A DNA stretch of 64,000 nucleotides from NCBI RefSeq assembly GCF_022682495.2, contig NC_071396.1, positions 53,316,022 through 53,380,021 on the forward strand, given 5' to 3'. The notes below the pieces were generated by a model. That model did not search any database. It saw only the letters and a program-made list of their open reading frames with translations, and had not been told where the DNA came from. The translations under genes and the position numbers were made by a program. The stretch comes from Desmodus rotundus. Taxonomy: Eukaryota > Chordata > Mammalia > Chiroptera > Phyllostomidae. Of the stretch, positions 37,596-48,700 are shown one piece after another (positions within the stretch are counted from its first letter, which is position 1; the number at the start of each line of letters is the position of its first letter).

Positions 37596-38411
37596 TTAGA
37601 TAAATCCCTTTAACATTTCATATAATAAGGGCTTGGTGATGAGGAACTCCTTTAACTTGACCTTATCTGAGAAGCACTTTATCTGCCCTTCCATTCTAAA
37701 TGACAGCTTTGCTGGATAGAGCAATCTTGGATGTAGGCCCTTGCCTTTCATGACTTGGAATACTTCTTGCCAGTAAGGTCTCTTTTGAGAAGTCAGCTGA
37801 CAGTCTTATGGGAACTCCTTTGTAGGGAACCGTCTCCTTTTCTCTTGCTGCTTCTAAGATTCTCTCCTTCTCTTTAATCTTGGCTAATGTAATTATGAAG
37901 TGCCTTGGTGTGTTCCTCCTTGGGTCCAGCTTCTTTGGGACTCTCTGAGCTTCCTGGACTTCCTGGAAGTCTATTTCCTTTGCCAGATTAGGGAAGTTCT
38001 CCTTCATTATTTGTTCAAAGAAGTTTTCAATTTTTTGTTCTTCCTCTTCTCCTTCTGGCACCCCTATAATTCGGATGTTGGGATGTTTCAAGATGTCCTG
38101 GAGGTCCCTAAGCCTCTCCTCATTTTTCTGAATTCTTGTTTCTTCATTCTTTTCCGGTTGGATGTTTCTTTCTTCCTTCTGGTCCACACCGTTGATTGGA
38201 GTCCCAGTTTCCTTCGCATCACTATTGGTTCCCTGTACATTTTCCTTTGTTTCTCTTAGCATAGCCTTCATCTTTTCATCTAATGTGCGACCAAATTCAG
38301 TCAATTCTGTGGGCTTCCTGATTACCAGTGTTTTGAACTGTGCATCTGATAGGTTGGCTATCTCTTCATTGCTTATTGTATTATTTCTGGAGCTTTGATA
38401 TGTTTGTTCAT
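37596..38411 (-). pseudogene. L1 ORF1 relic
   Basis: The open stretch (38304-37696) reads L1 ORF1p: an N-terminal charged coiled-coil region (ERNIQPEKNEETRIQKNEER), the RRM region (NIRIIGVPEGEEEEQ, IMKENFPNLAKEIDFQEVQE) and the start of the C-terminal domain (KERILEAAREKETVPYKGVP, IRLSADFSKETLLAR). At about 37775 the frame shifts; L1 sequence continues in another frame to a stop at 37596-37598. The likely ATG (38411-38409) is also out of frame with the main open stretch. At least two frameshifts mean no functional protein. Its product would have been an RNA-binding chaperone. Confidence 0.85.
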
Positions 38412-38938
38412 TTGGACCACTTTTTTTGTCTTGGCGTGCCTGTTATGTAAAGGGGCGGAGCCATAGGTGTTCACCAGGGTGGGGTATCGCTGGTCACTGC
38501 GCTGTGACGCTGTATATGGGGGAGGGGCCGAGAGGGAGCAATGGTGCCTGTTCCACTCTCTGCCGGATTTCAGTCACTCCCTCTGCTACCCACAATCAAC
38601 TTGGGCCCCTCTGGTTCTGGTTCCCGAGTGGGTGAGCTTGTACACGCTCTAGGCCCCTGTGGGTCTCTCCAACAAACTCTCCTGTGAGGCTGGGAATTTC
38701 TCCTGCTGCCACTTCAACCCCCATGGGTGTTTTCAATCAGAAGTTTGAGACTTATTTCCCCGAGCTGGAGCCCTGGGTTGTGCAGTCTGTCTCGCTCCCC
38801 AGTTGTTCCTCCCGGTTTATCTATGCGCGAATGTGGGTCTGTGGGGTCTGCTAGCTGTCGCACTGCCTGCCTTGTTCCACAATCAGCCACCTTGCTAGGT
38901 CCACCAGCCACGCCTCCTTGCTGCGAGTTCTTTCCGCA

Positions 38939-38956
38939 CCCCCCCCCCCCCCCCCC
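38939..38956. repeat. 18-nt C run in L1 5' UTR
   Basis: C18 followed by GCCC, inside the 5' UTR of the ORF1-only L1. It is an 18-G run on the element's sense strand. Confidence 0.9.
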
Positions 38957-39396
38957 GCCCATCTCCGCCCCTCCTAACTGTCTGAATGAATGTTTCTTCT
39001 TTATCTCCTTGGTTGTTGGACTTCCATACAGTTTCGTTTTCTGGCAGTTCTGGTTGTTTTTTTGTTTTAAAGTTGTTGTTGTCCTTCTTTTGGTTGTACG
39101 AGGAGGCACAGTGTGTCTATCTACTCCTCCATCTTTGCCAGAAGCCTTAATTTTTATTTTTAAAGAATTAGTTTTAATCAGGTACAGGAAGAATACCATG
39201 TTTTGAACTGATGACTAGATTTTGATTTGACATGCTGTCAGGTTAAGTATTGTGAACAGTTACTACACGCACAATATTGCTTACTCGAATTTTATGTTGA
39301 GACAGGGGAGGTATTTGGTGCAAGAATTGCTACCTCTTTACTGATACTGCTCTTCTGTGTCCTCTGACTCTGTCCCATTCTGTTTTTCTTCACCAG

Positions 39397-39468
39397 ATTG
39401 AGAATGCCAGTGATGTGCTCATCACGCCCTTGGAAAAGTTTCGGAAGGAGCAGATTGGGGCTGCTAAG
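39397..39468 (+). CDS. ARHGAP26: ARHGAP26 coding exon (human exon 4 equivalent), BAR domain
   Basis: A 72-nt exon of exactly 24 codons, phase 0 at both ends, reading IENASDVLITPLEKFRKEQI then GAAK, about residues 105-128. The acceptor is caccag and the donor is gtgaga, a weaker donor than its neighbours. The PLEKFRKEQ block is a hallmark of the GRAF/oligophrenin BAR domains, in the helix that leads to the basic membrane-binding surface. The reading frame stays open into the intron until 39627, but the donor and the restart in the next exon show that the coding part stops at 39468. Confidence 0.95.
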
Positions 39469-41307
39469 GTGAGAATTTTACAGTTCTTCTTCTTGGATTT
39501 TAGGGAAAGAGGTCTGGAAAACACACCTGCTTCAGAAAATCTAAGCCCACTGTGTTCAGAAAACCTTGGGCAGGTAAGCCTGGCACGTAGCTCATCTGTT
39601 CTTCACAAGTGTCTGAACATAGCCTGAGTGGTCACCCCCAGAGCAGTCATTCCAGTGTTTTGTTCTCTAATCATTTTGTGCTAGTTCATAAATCATCCAG
39701 TAGTAGAGACCACGCCTCCTTCGTGTTAGTAGATAGATAGTTGTGTGCTTGGACAACGTGGGAGCACAGATCCAGGCCTCGGAGCCTAGAACATGGGTTA
39801 CAAATAGGGCCCTGTGGGCCTGGCATTCTGTGCTTAGCTCCCTTTTGCTCTGTGTTCACATGAGCCCTTTCTTGATAGATCTTTAAATTTTTCAAGAGAA
39901 ATAAGAAAGTCAGAGTTTTATATGAAATCGCCTGGTTGATAAAAAATTGGCAGATCATTAAAAAAACATATTTTAACACATTGTGCAGGTCAAAAAGTGG
40001 GACTGCTTCAGCCCAGAGGTCACCATTTGTTATCACTGACTTGGAGTGACAGTAGCCCAAACATGGCCAATTCTAGTGTTACTGAAAAGACCGCAAAGGG
40101 AGTCTTGTTCTTTTTTAAGAGGGGGATTCTCCCGGGTTCCCGTGTCCTGTGAGAAATGACTAGGAAGCCCTAGCCAGTTTGACCTTCAGTGGAGTTTTAG
40201 AGACCACCTGCAGGGAAGGTGTTTTCATTGGAATCAGTGAAAGCAAGAGGATTTTCAGGATTTTTTTCCTGCTTTTCCAGAACTGTCTTTGAGCCAGTCC
40301 CTTGCGCCACCTGCAGGGTGTTTGGGGCAGCGTCACACTCTTAACCCTTTTAGATGGATTTTATACTCAGTTGTGTAATGGCCTTGAGAAGAGCCTGTAG
40401 GCGGGAAAAAGCCCAAATGTAAGAAGTGGGGCCTTCTCCCATCATTCCCCCTCTCCCAAGTGCGTCTGCTTTCTGAATGGGAATAAGGGCCTGAAAGAGC
40501 AGATGTTCAGTTCAGTCAGGGTTTTTCATTCTTTGAAGGAGGGACCACGGCAAAGATTTTTCTTTAAATTCTACAGCACTTTTCTGCCAATTTTACAGTT
40601 TGCATTTATGAAGCAATTGGGGGTTATTGGCTTTGTATCAGAGACTAAAAATTTAAAGGGACGTCTTGTTCCGTTAGGATTTTGTCCCAGACTGTGAGCA
40701 AACCCAGCGACAGGCGAGAAAATGTCGTGAATGTCCCACCCCAGTTCTTGCTGACGCAGGCCCAATGAGCAACTTCTCTTTGTGGCCTTGGGGACTGTGC
40801 CTCCTTCTCCTGAAAGCACACTGGGATGGCTCTGGAGGTTCTGAAGAGCTTTGAGGCAGTGGCAGAGCGGACCTATCGACTGAGTCATCTTTCCAGTAGT
40901 CACTTTTCCCTCTGAGCACAGACGCCTCTCACTCTGGCCTCTTCACTCAGCACTGGTTTGACAGTTATCACAGCACGGAGGAGGCAAGAGGAGCAGAGGA
41001 GGGAAGAGGAGCAGAAGTCTCAGTGAGGCTGCCTTTGCATTAATTGATCATAATGACAGGAGCAGGTACTTTTCTAGGTTGGGTGGGCAGGGGCAGGGCT
41101 ATAGCTGGTGAGAAATATGAGAATTAAAAAATGTAAGAAAAATGGTTGCTTACCAAAACATGTTTCCTCTCACACGTATTCTGTTCACTCACTCCTGTTG
41201 AAGAAAGCTGCTTTGGCGTTGGGGATGATTGCGTATCCCTCCTGCTTTGTCATTTATTTTTTCAGTGCACTGGTTCCTCTCCACTGCCTCCCCCCCCAAT
41301 ACATTTA

Positions 41308-42178
41308 CAGTCAAGCCTCAGTTCTCGATTGTCTCCCATTTCAAACATTTTGCTTCTAGACCAAGTTCTGCATAGAAAAAAATGTCTTGGTTGTCGAACA
41401 AAACTTTAGTTCTCTACCTGACAACCCTTTCATGTTGATACAGTGGAAGCTTGGTTCTCAAACGTAATTTGTTCAATTTGCAATTGAAGAGTTAGAAAAA
41501 GAGGAAAGGTAGGCTATTCCTACTTCACTTATCAAGGAAATGCTTGGGAAATGGGGAGAAATGCAAAGTTTAATTGAGAAATATCACCCTGACATAGTAG
41601 TAGCAAACTGAGCGATAAGCTTATTCAGTGACAATGCAGTGTTTCACTTCAGGCAAGTGTTAAAATGCAGGTAAAAACAAACATCATTGGGTAGGTTTTA
41701 AATGAGATGGATGCCCAGTAAACCTGAGGCACATTCTTGTGGAGCAAAAAGACTAAAGAGAGAGAGAACCCCAGAAGAAGAGCTACGTGACATTTCTATG
41801 AAAGGGGACTCCCCTTCCAAACAGTAACATCCCTCTAGACCTCCACCCTTTTCTCCGTATTCAGTCATCCATAGCTCTCAGCATTGAAGGTGAGGCTGCT
41901 GCATATGCAAACTTCCATTTTTACTGTATATTTCATTTTCATTTTGTTAAATTTTCTTGTCCTTTTTGTTTTTGAAGTGTTTATTTGTAGATTAAACAGT
42001 AGATTAGAGTTGAACGGTATATAAGTAAGATTAAAACAGTCATCACGGTGGGGGCAGGGTCTGGAATAGATTAATTCAATCTACATTATTTCTAATGAAA
42101 AAAGATTTGGTTTTCAAACAAATTGCTTCTCAAACAGCCTTCCAGAACGAATTAAGTTTAAGAACTGAGGTTCCACTG
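41308..42178 (+). mobile_element. Tigger-type DNA transposon (internally deleted)
   Basis: The left end CAGTCAAGCCTCAGTTCT at 41308 and the right end AGAACTGAGGTTCCACTG ending at 42178 are inverted copies, each flanked by TA (41306-41307 and 42179-42180), the target duplication of Tc1/mariner/pogo elements. A second left-type end, TACAGTGGAAGCTTGGTTCT, lies inside at 41439-41458. It encloses the C-terminal relic of a pogo/Tigger-like transposase. At 871 bp it is shorter than an intact element (usually over 2 kb). Confidence 0.75.
41552..41827 (+). pseudogene. Tigger/pogo-like transposase C-terminal relic
   Basis: One frame reads WGEMQSLIEKYHPDIVVAN, stop, AISLFSDNAVFHFRQVLKCR, stop, KQTSLGRF, stop, then PSKPEAHSCGAKRLKRERT and a final stop after DSPSKQ at 41825-41827. 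The LF-DN-HFR-VLK-R-KQ-SLDRF-like pattern is what Tigger/JRKL-type transposases show at their C-terminus. The DNA-binding half and catalytic DDE core are missing and there are three internal stops, so it is dead. Confidence 0.75.
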
Positions 42179-42631
42179 TATATCATAGTAGTATGTGCAT
42201 TTCAGAGAAAACAAAGGAACAGCCAACCCTCTACACCGGGTGCTCTAGAAAGCAGATTCAAGAGTTGTTAAGAGCCAGCAAGGGCTCTTCAGTGGCCAAG
42301 TTCAAGTTTCTGAACTCTGCTTGCATGATGCTAAAATTACCCTTCCTCCTCTTGTCCCCTCTGGTGCTGCTTCTGTTGTTTTAACATGCTGTTGCTACTT
42401 TCAAGAATCTACAGTTGGGAGTGTGAGGTGTGAAGGCTGCCAGGGAGGTGGACTCCTGGGCATTCTTGTGCTGGTGTGGCTTCTCAGGAATAGGGCGCCA
42501 CCCTGCAGCTCGGTGTAACTTTGGCCCTGCGTTTAGAGTCCTGAGTTTGGGTGACTGTGTTTTCCCTGCAGCCACAGCTGGGCTCTGCAGTGAAAGTAGA
42601 ATAGACATTGGCAAGCAGAGGTTAGGCGTGG

Positions 42632-42842
42632 GCACTAGAGCTAGACTGCTAGAGCTCAGATCTCAGTTCTGTCACTTGCATGTAAACTTAGGGAGGTTAT
42701 TGAACCTCTCCATGCCTGTTTCCTGGGCTGTACAATGGGGATCATGATAGTATTTTCCTCATAGAGTTACTACAAGGAAGAAATGAGTGAACTCATATGA
42801 AGTGCTTAGAACAGTATCTATCATATAGTCATTGATGTTACT
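42632..42842 (+). repeat. MIR SINE
   Basis: ctcagttctgtcacttgcatg, ttattgaacctctccatgcctgtttcctgggctgtacaatggggatcatgatag and gaagtgcttagaacagtatc. Confidence 0.8.
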
Positions 42843-43168
42843 ACACTGCGTACACACAGTTGATTCATTAAAAATATGTGAGAGCCTGCTGCGTGCCTGG
42901 CCCTGCACTCCGCACTGCCATATGGTGGAGGAGAAGTGCAGATGTGGTTGCTGTACTCGTAGTGTGGCTGGGGAGAAGGACATCAGACACAGAGATTCAG
43001 GTACACATATGTGATCTCAAAGTGTGGCAGTGCTGTGGAGGGTTATCTTCCTGGGACACGGGCTGTGGAAAGCAAATGGTGTTCCTGAAAAGAAGGAGGT
43101 GGGGTTCAGTGATGGACCTCGTCATTGCCATCACCACCATTTCTCCCCCCCATCTTTGTCACCACCAC

Positions 43169-43310
43169 AGAGATTTATTAAGCACTTTCCATGTACCTGG
43201 CACTCTGCCAAGCATTGTATATGGTTTATCTCATTTAGTTGTAACAACCTATGAGGAGGTAGATGTCCTTGTCCTTATTTTATTAGATGGTCTTTGAGCT
43301 GAAAGAGGAA
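43169..43310 (-). repeat. MIR SINE
   Basis: Reverse-strand MIR: gagatttattaagcactttccatgtacctggcactctgcc, gtttatctcatttagttgtaacaacctatgaggagg. Confidence 0.75.
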
Positions 43311-44000
43311 ACCTGAGTAATGGTCTCATCTAGTCGTGCTTGGTGTGTAGATGAGGGAAGCAAGTCCTGGACAGGGGTGATGATTGGTTTTGAGTCGGTG
43401 CGTGTAGAGTTGGAAGTGGAGGATCCTACTTCTGTCCTTTCTCCACTTAGCCACCCACGGTGGATGCCCTGGAAGGCAAACACTGTCATGTCCCTGAGAA
43501 ACTGAGTAATACCACCTCCTCCCCCATCTTAAGGACATTCTGTAAATCTCAGTAAAGTTATTCCCACAGAGGTCTGGTTGCTATGGCTCAGGACGGAACT
43601 GCTTCTTTTTCTCTCACTTCGACTGTTCTCCTGAACATGGAATGTGGAGGCTTGAGTTGCCAGAAAGTCACAGAATTCCAGTGACTTACATTTCCCGGCC
43701 TTTTCTCACCTGTGGTTAGCTGGACTATCCTGGCTCAGGGTTCTCCTCTTTGGGATTGGTGACAGGGCTGGTGGAGTGGCTCAGTGAGCATTAAATGGGA
43801 CTTGGAGCCTTAGCTCAAAGTCACTGGTTTCAATAAAGGAAAAGAGTTGCCTGAGTCAAGGTCTTGTCTGTCCCTCTCAAATTTGAAGGAGTAATGCCTC
43901 ATCGGGCTTTTCTTCATTTGCTTCTGCGTACTTAATTTTTCTTGTTTGTAAGTAGTCTTTTAAGCACAATTCAGATTTGTAAAAATGGATACGTGTCAGC

Positions 44001-44230
44001 GAAAATTGGGTAGCTCAGTTGGTTAGAGTGTCGTCCCCATACACCAAAATTGTGGGTTTGATCTCCAGTCAGAGCACATACAAGAAGCAACCAGTGAATG
44101 TGTAAATAAGTGGAACAAAAAATTGATGTTTCTTAATCTCTCTTCTTTCTTTCTCTCTCCCTCCCTCCCCCCCTCCTTCCCTCTCCCCTTCCTCTCTCTC
44201 TCTCTAAAATCAATAAATAAAAAAATAAAA
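44001..44230 (+). mobile_element. VES SINE (bat tRNA-derived)
   Basis: gggtagctcagttggttagagtgtcgtcccc, then gtgggtttgatctccagtcagagcacata (box B degenerate), aattgatgtttcttaatctctc, an 80-bp CT-rich tract and the tail ctaaaatcaataaataaaaaaataaaa. Same family and orientation as the copy at 22681. Confidence 0.85.
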
Positions 44231-44374
44231 CTGTGTAGATGATAATTCTGCCCACTTAGAATTTTGATGTTCACCACATAAATGACATCGCAGACATCAC
44301 AGGAACTGGTTGGGGCTTCAGGCAATGACTTCTTTTGAATTTTGTGCCACTTTGGCCCAGAGTGCTCTGTCCAA

Positions 44375-44690
44375 GGCACTTACTGCTCTCCTGCTCTAAA
44401 AGCCTCCACTTTGCTCCTTGCCGGGTCAGCAGGTCTTACCTCATCCCTTGCCTCTCCATCGAGGCCTCCCCCAAGCACCCTATCTGCAGAATCTCTGTGA
44501 CTGCACCCTGCTTATTTCCTTCACAGCATTTCTGGCAGTCTACCATTACGCTGTTCACTTGTTCAGTGGTCAGTTGTGTTTCTTCTACTGGAATGTCCTC
44601 ACTGTGGGGGTAGGGACTGCGGCTGTCTTGTATTTTAGTGCCTAAGAGCCCAACACACAGTGGTTGTGTGTTATATCTTTGTTAAATGAA
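44375..44690 (+). repeat. L2 LINE 3' region
   Basis: cttactgctctcctgctc, tcactgtgggggtagggactgcggctgtcttg, then tagtgcctaagagcccaacacacag and a final ttgttaaatgaa. Confidence 0.55.
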
Positions 44691-44923
44691 GAGTGATGTC
44701 TCTGAGTTTCCTTATCTGGCTGTAAAAGTTTTTCTTCTCTTAAAGGCTTGGGAGTTGCAGGAAAATCTTCTGTGGGCTCCATATAAGTCAAAAGCAGGAG
44801 TGATGCACTCAGTAAATTTGATCCTGTTTAGCAGGCCAGTGCCGACCTTCTCCCAGCCCTTTTCCTACCATCCCCATGGGGACATTGAAGGAAGAGACAC
44901 CTGTGACTATGTCTCAAGTAAGG

Positions 44924-45068
44924 TTGATACGTGGGCCTTGGAGGCAGCTTGTCCTGGGCTCATGTCCCAGCTCTGTCACTCTGTGACTTTTTACAAGTTA
45001 ACCTCCTTGGGTCTAAGTTTTTCTTGTCTAAGTTTTTCTTGTTAAATGGGAGATAAAATACAACCTCA
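44924..45068 (+). repeat. MIR SINE with internal 15-bp tandem duplication
   Basis: gccttggaggcagcttgtcctgggctc, ccagctctgtcactctgtgac, and taaatgggagataaaatac. GTCTAAGTTTTTCTT occurs at 45011-45025 and again at 45026-45040. Confidence 0.7.
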
Positions 45069-46046
45069 ATTAATCAGTGATGTGGTGGGACAACAGGGAT
45101 GATTATGTGTGTTACGATATCTGTTATTTTTCATTTTGAAAGCAATTAACATAGGACAATAAAAATTTCCCAAATGGAGGGAAGAAAATCACACATCACA
45201 TTGTCTTAACTCAAGTATTTTCATTTAGGTATTTTCCCACCTAATCTTTATGTATAAATATATATACTCTACATAAGATACACCAAGTTTATATCATACT
45301 ATATTACTTTGCATTATGTGAAGAGCAGTTTTCCATATGGCTGCCTAGCCTTCCCAGTTATGTGTGTTGGATGTTCTGTCCATGAATCATTCCAGATCCT
45401 AACCTTGGATGGTGATATTACTGCCACTGTTGCTGCTTCTCGCCCCCACTTTTTTTTTTTTTTACTGATTAATGATGCTGCAGTGAACACATTTGTGAAG
45501 ATAACATCTTCCTTGTATTGAATTATTCCTTAGCTTAAAGGCCTGTGTGTCATATTATTGCATCAATGGATATTTGGGTCTCGATTAAGAAGAACTTTTT
45601 GAACACTATTAAAGCTGGATCTCAGTTAGTCTATAGACTGTCCCATTCCAGCGATTAGTAGATCTTCCTACTTTGAGATTATCTTCATAGGTAACTTTCC
45701 TCCTTCGTTTGGCTTTGAACACCCTTGTGAGTTAGAAAGTAGAAATTTCTGTTTCACAGTTGGAGTTCTTAGAAGGCGGAGTCCTGGCCTTGCCTCTGTA
45801 AAGCACTGGGAGCTGCCTTGTTTCCGGCATTGTGGTGGCCTCTCTGACAGACACTCAAAGCCATCCGGCCGTTGATGGGTGGTTGCTTGGTTTAATGGGC
45901 ATTATTTGAAAAGTAGAAGCCGAGTTGTCTGCTGTTGTTCTGTGGTCTGAGGGAATGATGAAGCTGTGAAGATGAGCAGAAAGATCTTGACCCAGGTTGC
46001 TTTTATTGCTGCAATGCTTTATTCTTTCTCTTCTCTTTTTTCCCAG

Positions 46047-46148
46047 GAAGCCAAAAAGAAGTATGACAAGGAGACAGAGAAGTATTATGGTGTCTTAGAA
46101 AAACACTTAAATTTGTCTTCCAAAAAGAAAGAGTCTCAGCTTCAGGAG
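46047..46148 (+). CDS. ARHGAP26: ARHGAP26 coding exon (human exon 5 equivalent), BAR domain
   Basis: A 102-nt exon of 34 codons, phase 0 at both ends, about residues 129-162. It begins [20 protein letters not shown] and ends [14 protein letters not shown]. The donor is gtaaga. The two lysine clusters (AKKKYDK and SSKKKES) give this part of the BAR helices a strong positive charge, as expected for the surface that contacts acidic phospholipid. The next exon continues directly with ADSQ. From memory the human protein has Cys where this one has the second Tyr of KYYG; this needs an alignment to confirm. Confidence 0.95.
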
Positions 46149-47513
46149 GTAAGAAATTTTACTAGTATCCTGAATAGAGTGTTTTATTTTTACATGGTGC
46201 TGCGGATATGTACTGGCTACAATCTGCCAGAAAATCCTAGGTTTGGGAGAGACCTCGGAAACCAGGGCTTTGGTCTGATGCCGGGTGGCTGGACTGCCTT
46301 TGTGTCCTCCCGCCCACACCACACCCCTGGTGGCCATCCAGCCTGTGAGAGGCAGAAGAACATATGGCTGGTGAAGCTCACCCACCTCCTTGTTGGGCAG
46401 CCCTAAGTGCTAGAATGTGCTTCTTCCTTTCAAACTGGGATCTGTTCTCCTGTTTCTCTCACTCTTTGACCTTGATTCTGTACTCTATTTCCTCACCGTT
46501 TGACTTTCTACCTTTTATCAGGGATTTGAAATGTTAGCACCTGAAACACTTTGGTCAACCTTCCTTAATGTTAATTTAAAAAATCTGTTTCAACCAGTAC
46601 TTGATGGTAGTCTTTTATATTTATTTTTAAAGCAGTACTTTATTGTCACTCCTGTGGTTTGTGGTTTGGTAATAACCTTGTTTGAAAAAAGTAAGTTTTC
46701 TGACCTGCCCCTGGCTTTTTGGATGTGTATGGGGTCTTTTTAAGAGTCAGCTTTGACTGTTTTTATTCTGTTCATGGAGGTTTACGTGGCAAGGGAGTTT
46801 ATGTTCCTGAGAGACAGGATGGTGTCCTGGTGAAATCCAAATTTGGCTACACAAGTGTCATTTTATTTAATTCTTAACAGTTTACTGATCTTCTCAGGTA
46901 TATATGCTAAAGAGTAGCTATGGTTTTCAGGCTAGACCTCATTCTTAAATTTCCTTTTTTTGTTTTTGGAGCAAATACCACACCAGTACTTTTGTAAAGT
47001 GAAAGTTCATATGAAGATGGTAAGGTCAAAAGTGGAAAGATGAAAACAACTCAAGAGTTGGTGGAATCTGAATCCGCTCCCAAGCAGGATTTGTTCCACC
47101 TCCTCGGCTAGGGACATGTGGTTCTCAGGACTCTTTGCTCGGATATTTAAACCAGTTGTTTGAGTGACAATGAAAACTCAGCAACGACTTCAGCCACTAG
47201 TGTTTATAGTGGACTTTGCAGACCAGTTCTGGCCAACCAGCCAACAGCAATTGAGTACTTGGTGTGAACTGTAGAACGTAGGAAATACTAAAAAGCTTTG
47301 TTTGAAGATCTTGTGCCTGAGTAGGGAAAACGAAGCAGATGCATGAGGTGATTCTTAAAAGTAGCAGAGCTACTCAGGTAAACCTTGTCAAATATGATAG
47401 AGAAAGCTGAAGAAATACTTATTTTCATTGCCTGGTATATAAAGGCTGTTCACAACTCTACACGGGGATTTAGGCACCAGAAGACACCCCAGGACACGTG
47501 TTTATAGAGGATA

Positions 47514-47800
47514 AATACAGGGTCTGGCACAAATAAAACACCTTTTTCATTATAAAATCTTTTATTACAAAATCATAAGCATGTAATTCTCTAACATAAC
47601 AATATCACACTGAAGCACACCAAAGGACATTTTAGGTGAAATGTTCAAATTAAAGCTGTAAATTATCACACCCATATTGTTATCCTACCAACCACACTCA
47701 AGCAGGCCTTACTTCTGCTGGATCCCGTATATAGTTCCACTTAGATTTTGCCCTTATGCCCTCTCCTTTTAGTGGATTTGGAAACTGTATTTGAGGAAAG
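47514..47800. repeat. Possible mariner-type DNA transposon end
   Basis: TACAGGGTCTGGCACAAATAA resembles the terminal repeat of mammalian mariner elements and follows a possible TA. I could not find the opposite inverted end, so the assignment is weak. Confidence 0.3.
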
Positions 47801-48117
47801 TTTCTGGATGCAGGTCACAATGGCCAGATCTAGCCAGCCCTACATTTTCTAAGCAGTTAGATGAGTTGAGGTATTCGAGAGTTGAGCGAGTGTGTATTGT
47901 TCCCGTCCCTACTGGGAACTGGAGGCCCGCCATATAGTTACCCCACAGGCATGGCATTCCTCAGAGCGAGGGCACTGTCCTCCCTGTCTGTTCTCTCCAT
48001 GCCTGGGTAGTGCAGACTTGATCTGGGAAGAGTCCAGCAAGTTCTTTAGGGCCCTGCCAATATCACTGCCACGAGTAGCACAACTGAGGGACCAGAAAAC
48101 TGGCTGGCAAGGAGATA

Positions 48118-48235
48118 CCTTATTTCAAGGCCTGCTCTGCCCTGTACTCACTGTGTGACCTGGGACAAGTATGTATTTCTCTGAGCTTGTAAGTTTCTTT
48201 GTAAAATACTTATAAAGTACATGTCCTGCCTAATT
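48118..48235 (+). repeat. MIR SINE fragment
   Basis: ctgctctgccctgtactcactgtgtgacctgggacaagt followed by tctgagcttgtaagtttctttgtaaaat. Confidence 0.7.
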
Positions 48236-48349
48236 CATGTCTGAGAAGGCAAGTTATAGCTGCCACACAAACGTAGAGAATTATCCCTGTGACTGGCCTG
48301 TTCTTCTCCATCCCCTACCCCTAAATCGAATGGCACCCTTCTTGACTGC

Positions 48350-48700
48350 CTTAGTCTGTTCAGGCGGCTTTAACACAATTCCACAGACTGGGTGGCTTGT
48401 AAACAACATAAATTTATCCCCCGTAGTTCAGGAGGTTGGGCTGTCCAAGATTGAGGTGCCACCAGATTCGGTGTCTAGTGAGGCCTGCTTCCTGATTCAT
48501 CCATAGACAGCAGTCTTGCTTTGTGTCCTCACTTGGCCAGAAGGGACAGGGGTCTCTTTTATAAAGAGCAGTGGTCCTATTCCTGAGGGCTTCACCCACA
48601 TGACCTAATCACCCCCAAAGGCCCCCCCTCCAGATGCCATCACATTGGGGATCAGGTTTCAACATGCAGATTGATGGGGAGGGGCACCAACATTCAGTCT
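48350..48700 (+). repeat. Ancient mammalian interspersed repeat ('cacagactgggtggctt' type)
   Basis: ccttagtctgttcaggcggc, ccacagactgggtggcttgtaaacaac, aggttgggctgtccaagattgagg, acctaatcacccccaaagg and catcacattgggg. Same family as 15696-16085 and 33930-34245. Confidence 0.65.

Larger units (their letters stand above)
37157..39160 (-). mobile_element. ORF1-only L1 (half-L1, HAL1-type architecture) with 15-bp target-site duplication
   Basis: CTTAATTTTTATTTT occurs at 37157-37171 and exactly again at 39146-39160, so 37172-39145 (1974 bp) is one insertion on the minus strand. Read 5' to 3' it has: an L1-type 5' end (ggcttctggcaaagatggag, from 39145), a GC-rich 5' UTR with an 18-G run, an ORF1 relic (38411-37596), then directly a G-rich 3' UTR (about 37595-37180). 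There is no ORF2 sequence at all between ORF1 and the 3' UTR. That is the layout of half-L1 (HAL1) elements, which borrow reverse transcriptase from full L1s. The 3' UTR is also present as a separate insertion at 61561-61716, which supports a real family. Confidence 0.8.
33125..39396 (+). other. ARHGAP26: ARHGAP26 intron 3
   Basis: A 6272-bp intron with a gtgagt donor and a cttcaccag acceptor. It holds MIR, L2 and MER5 relics, a TGG/CGG triplet tract and a nearly 2-kb ORF1-only L1 on the opposite strand (37172-39145), which ends only about 250 bp before the next exon. About 36000-36340 and 36450-37150 contain nothing I recognise apart from a short GT-rich tract. Confidence 0.85.
39469..46046 (+). 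other. ARHGAP26: ARHGAP26 intron 4
   Basis: A 6578-bp intron. It carries a Tigger-type DNA transposon with a broken transposase (41308-42178), a VES SINE (44001-44230), three MIRs and an L2 3' end. About 39630-41300 and 45070-46040 contain nothing I recognise except a 14-T run at 45450-45463. The acceptor has a long, strong pyrimidine tract (ttctttctcttctcttttttcccag). Confidence 0.85.

Noticed and set aside
38714..39206. Long overlapping open frames on both strands at the half-L1 5' end
   Set aside because: They lie in the L1 5' UTR and do not resemble ORF1 or ORF2; the proline/glycine runs come from the C18 tract.
39469..39627. Open frame running from the exon at 39397 into the intron
   Set aside because: A gtgaga donor at 39469 and the in-frame continuation in the exon at 46047 show this is intron read-through.
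46149..46406. Open frame running past the exon at 46047
   Set aside because: The gtaaga donor at 46149 and the direct join to ADSQ in the next exon make it intronic.
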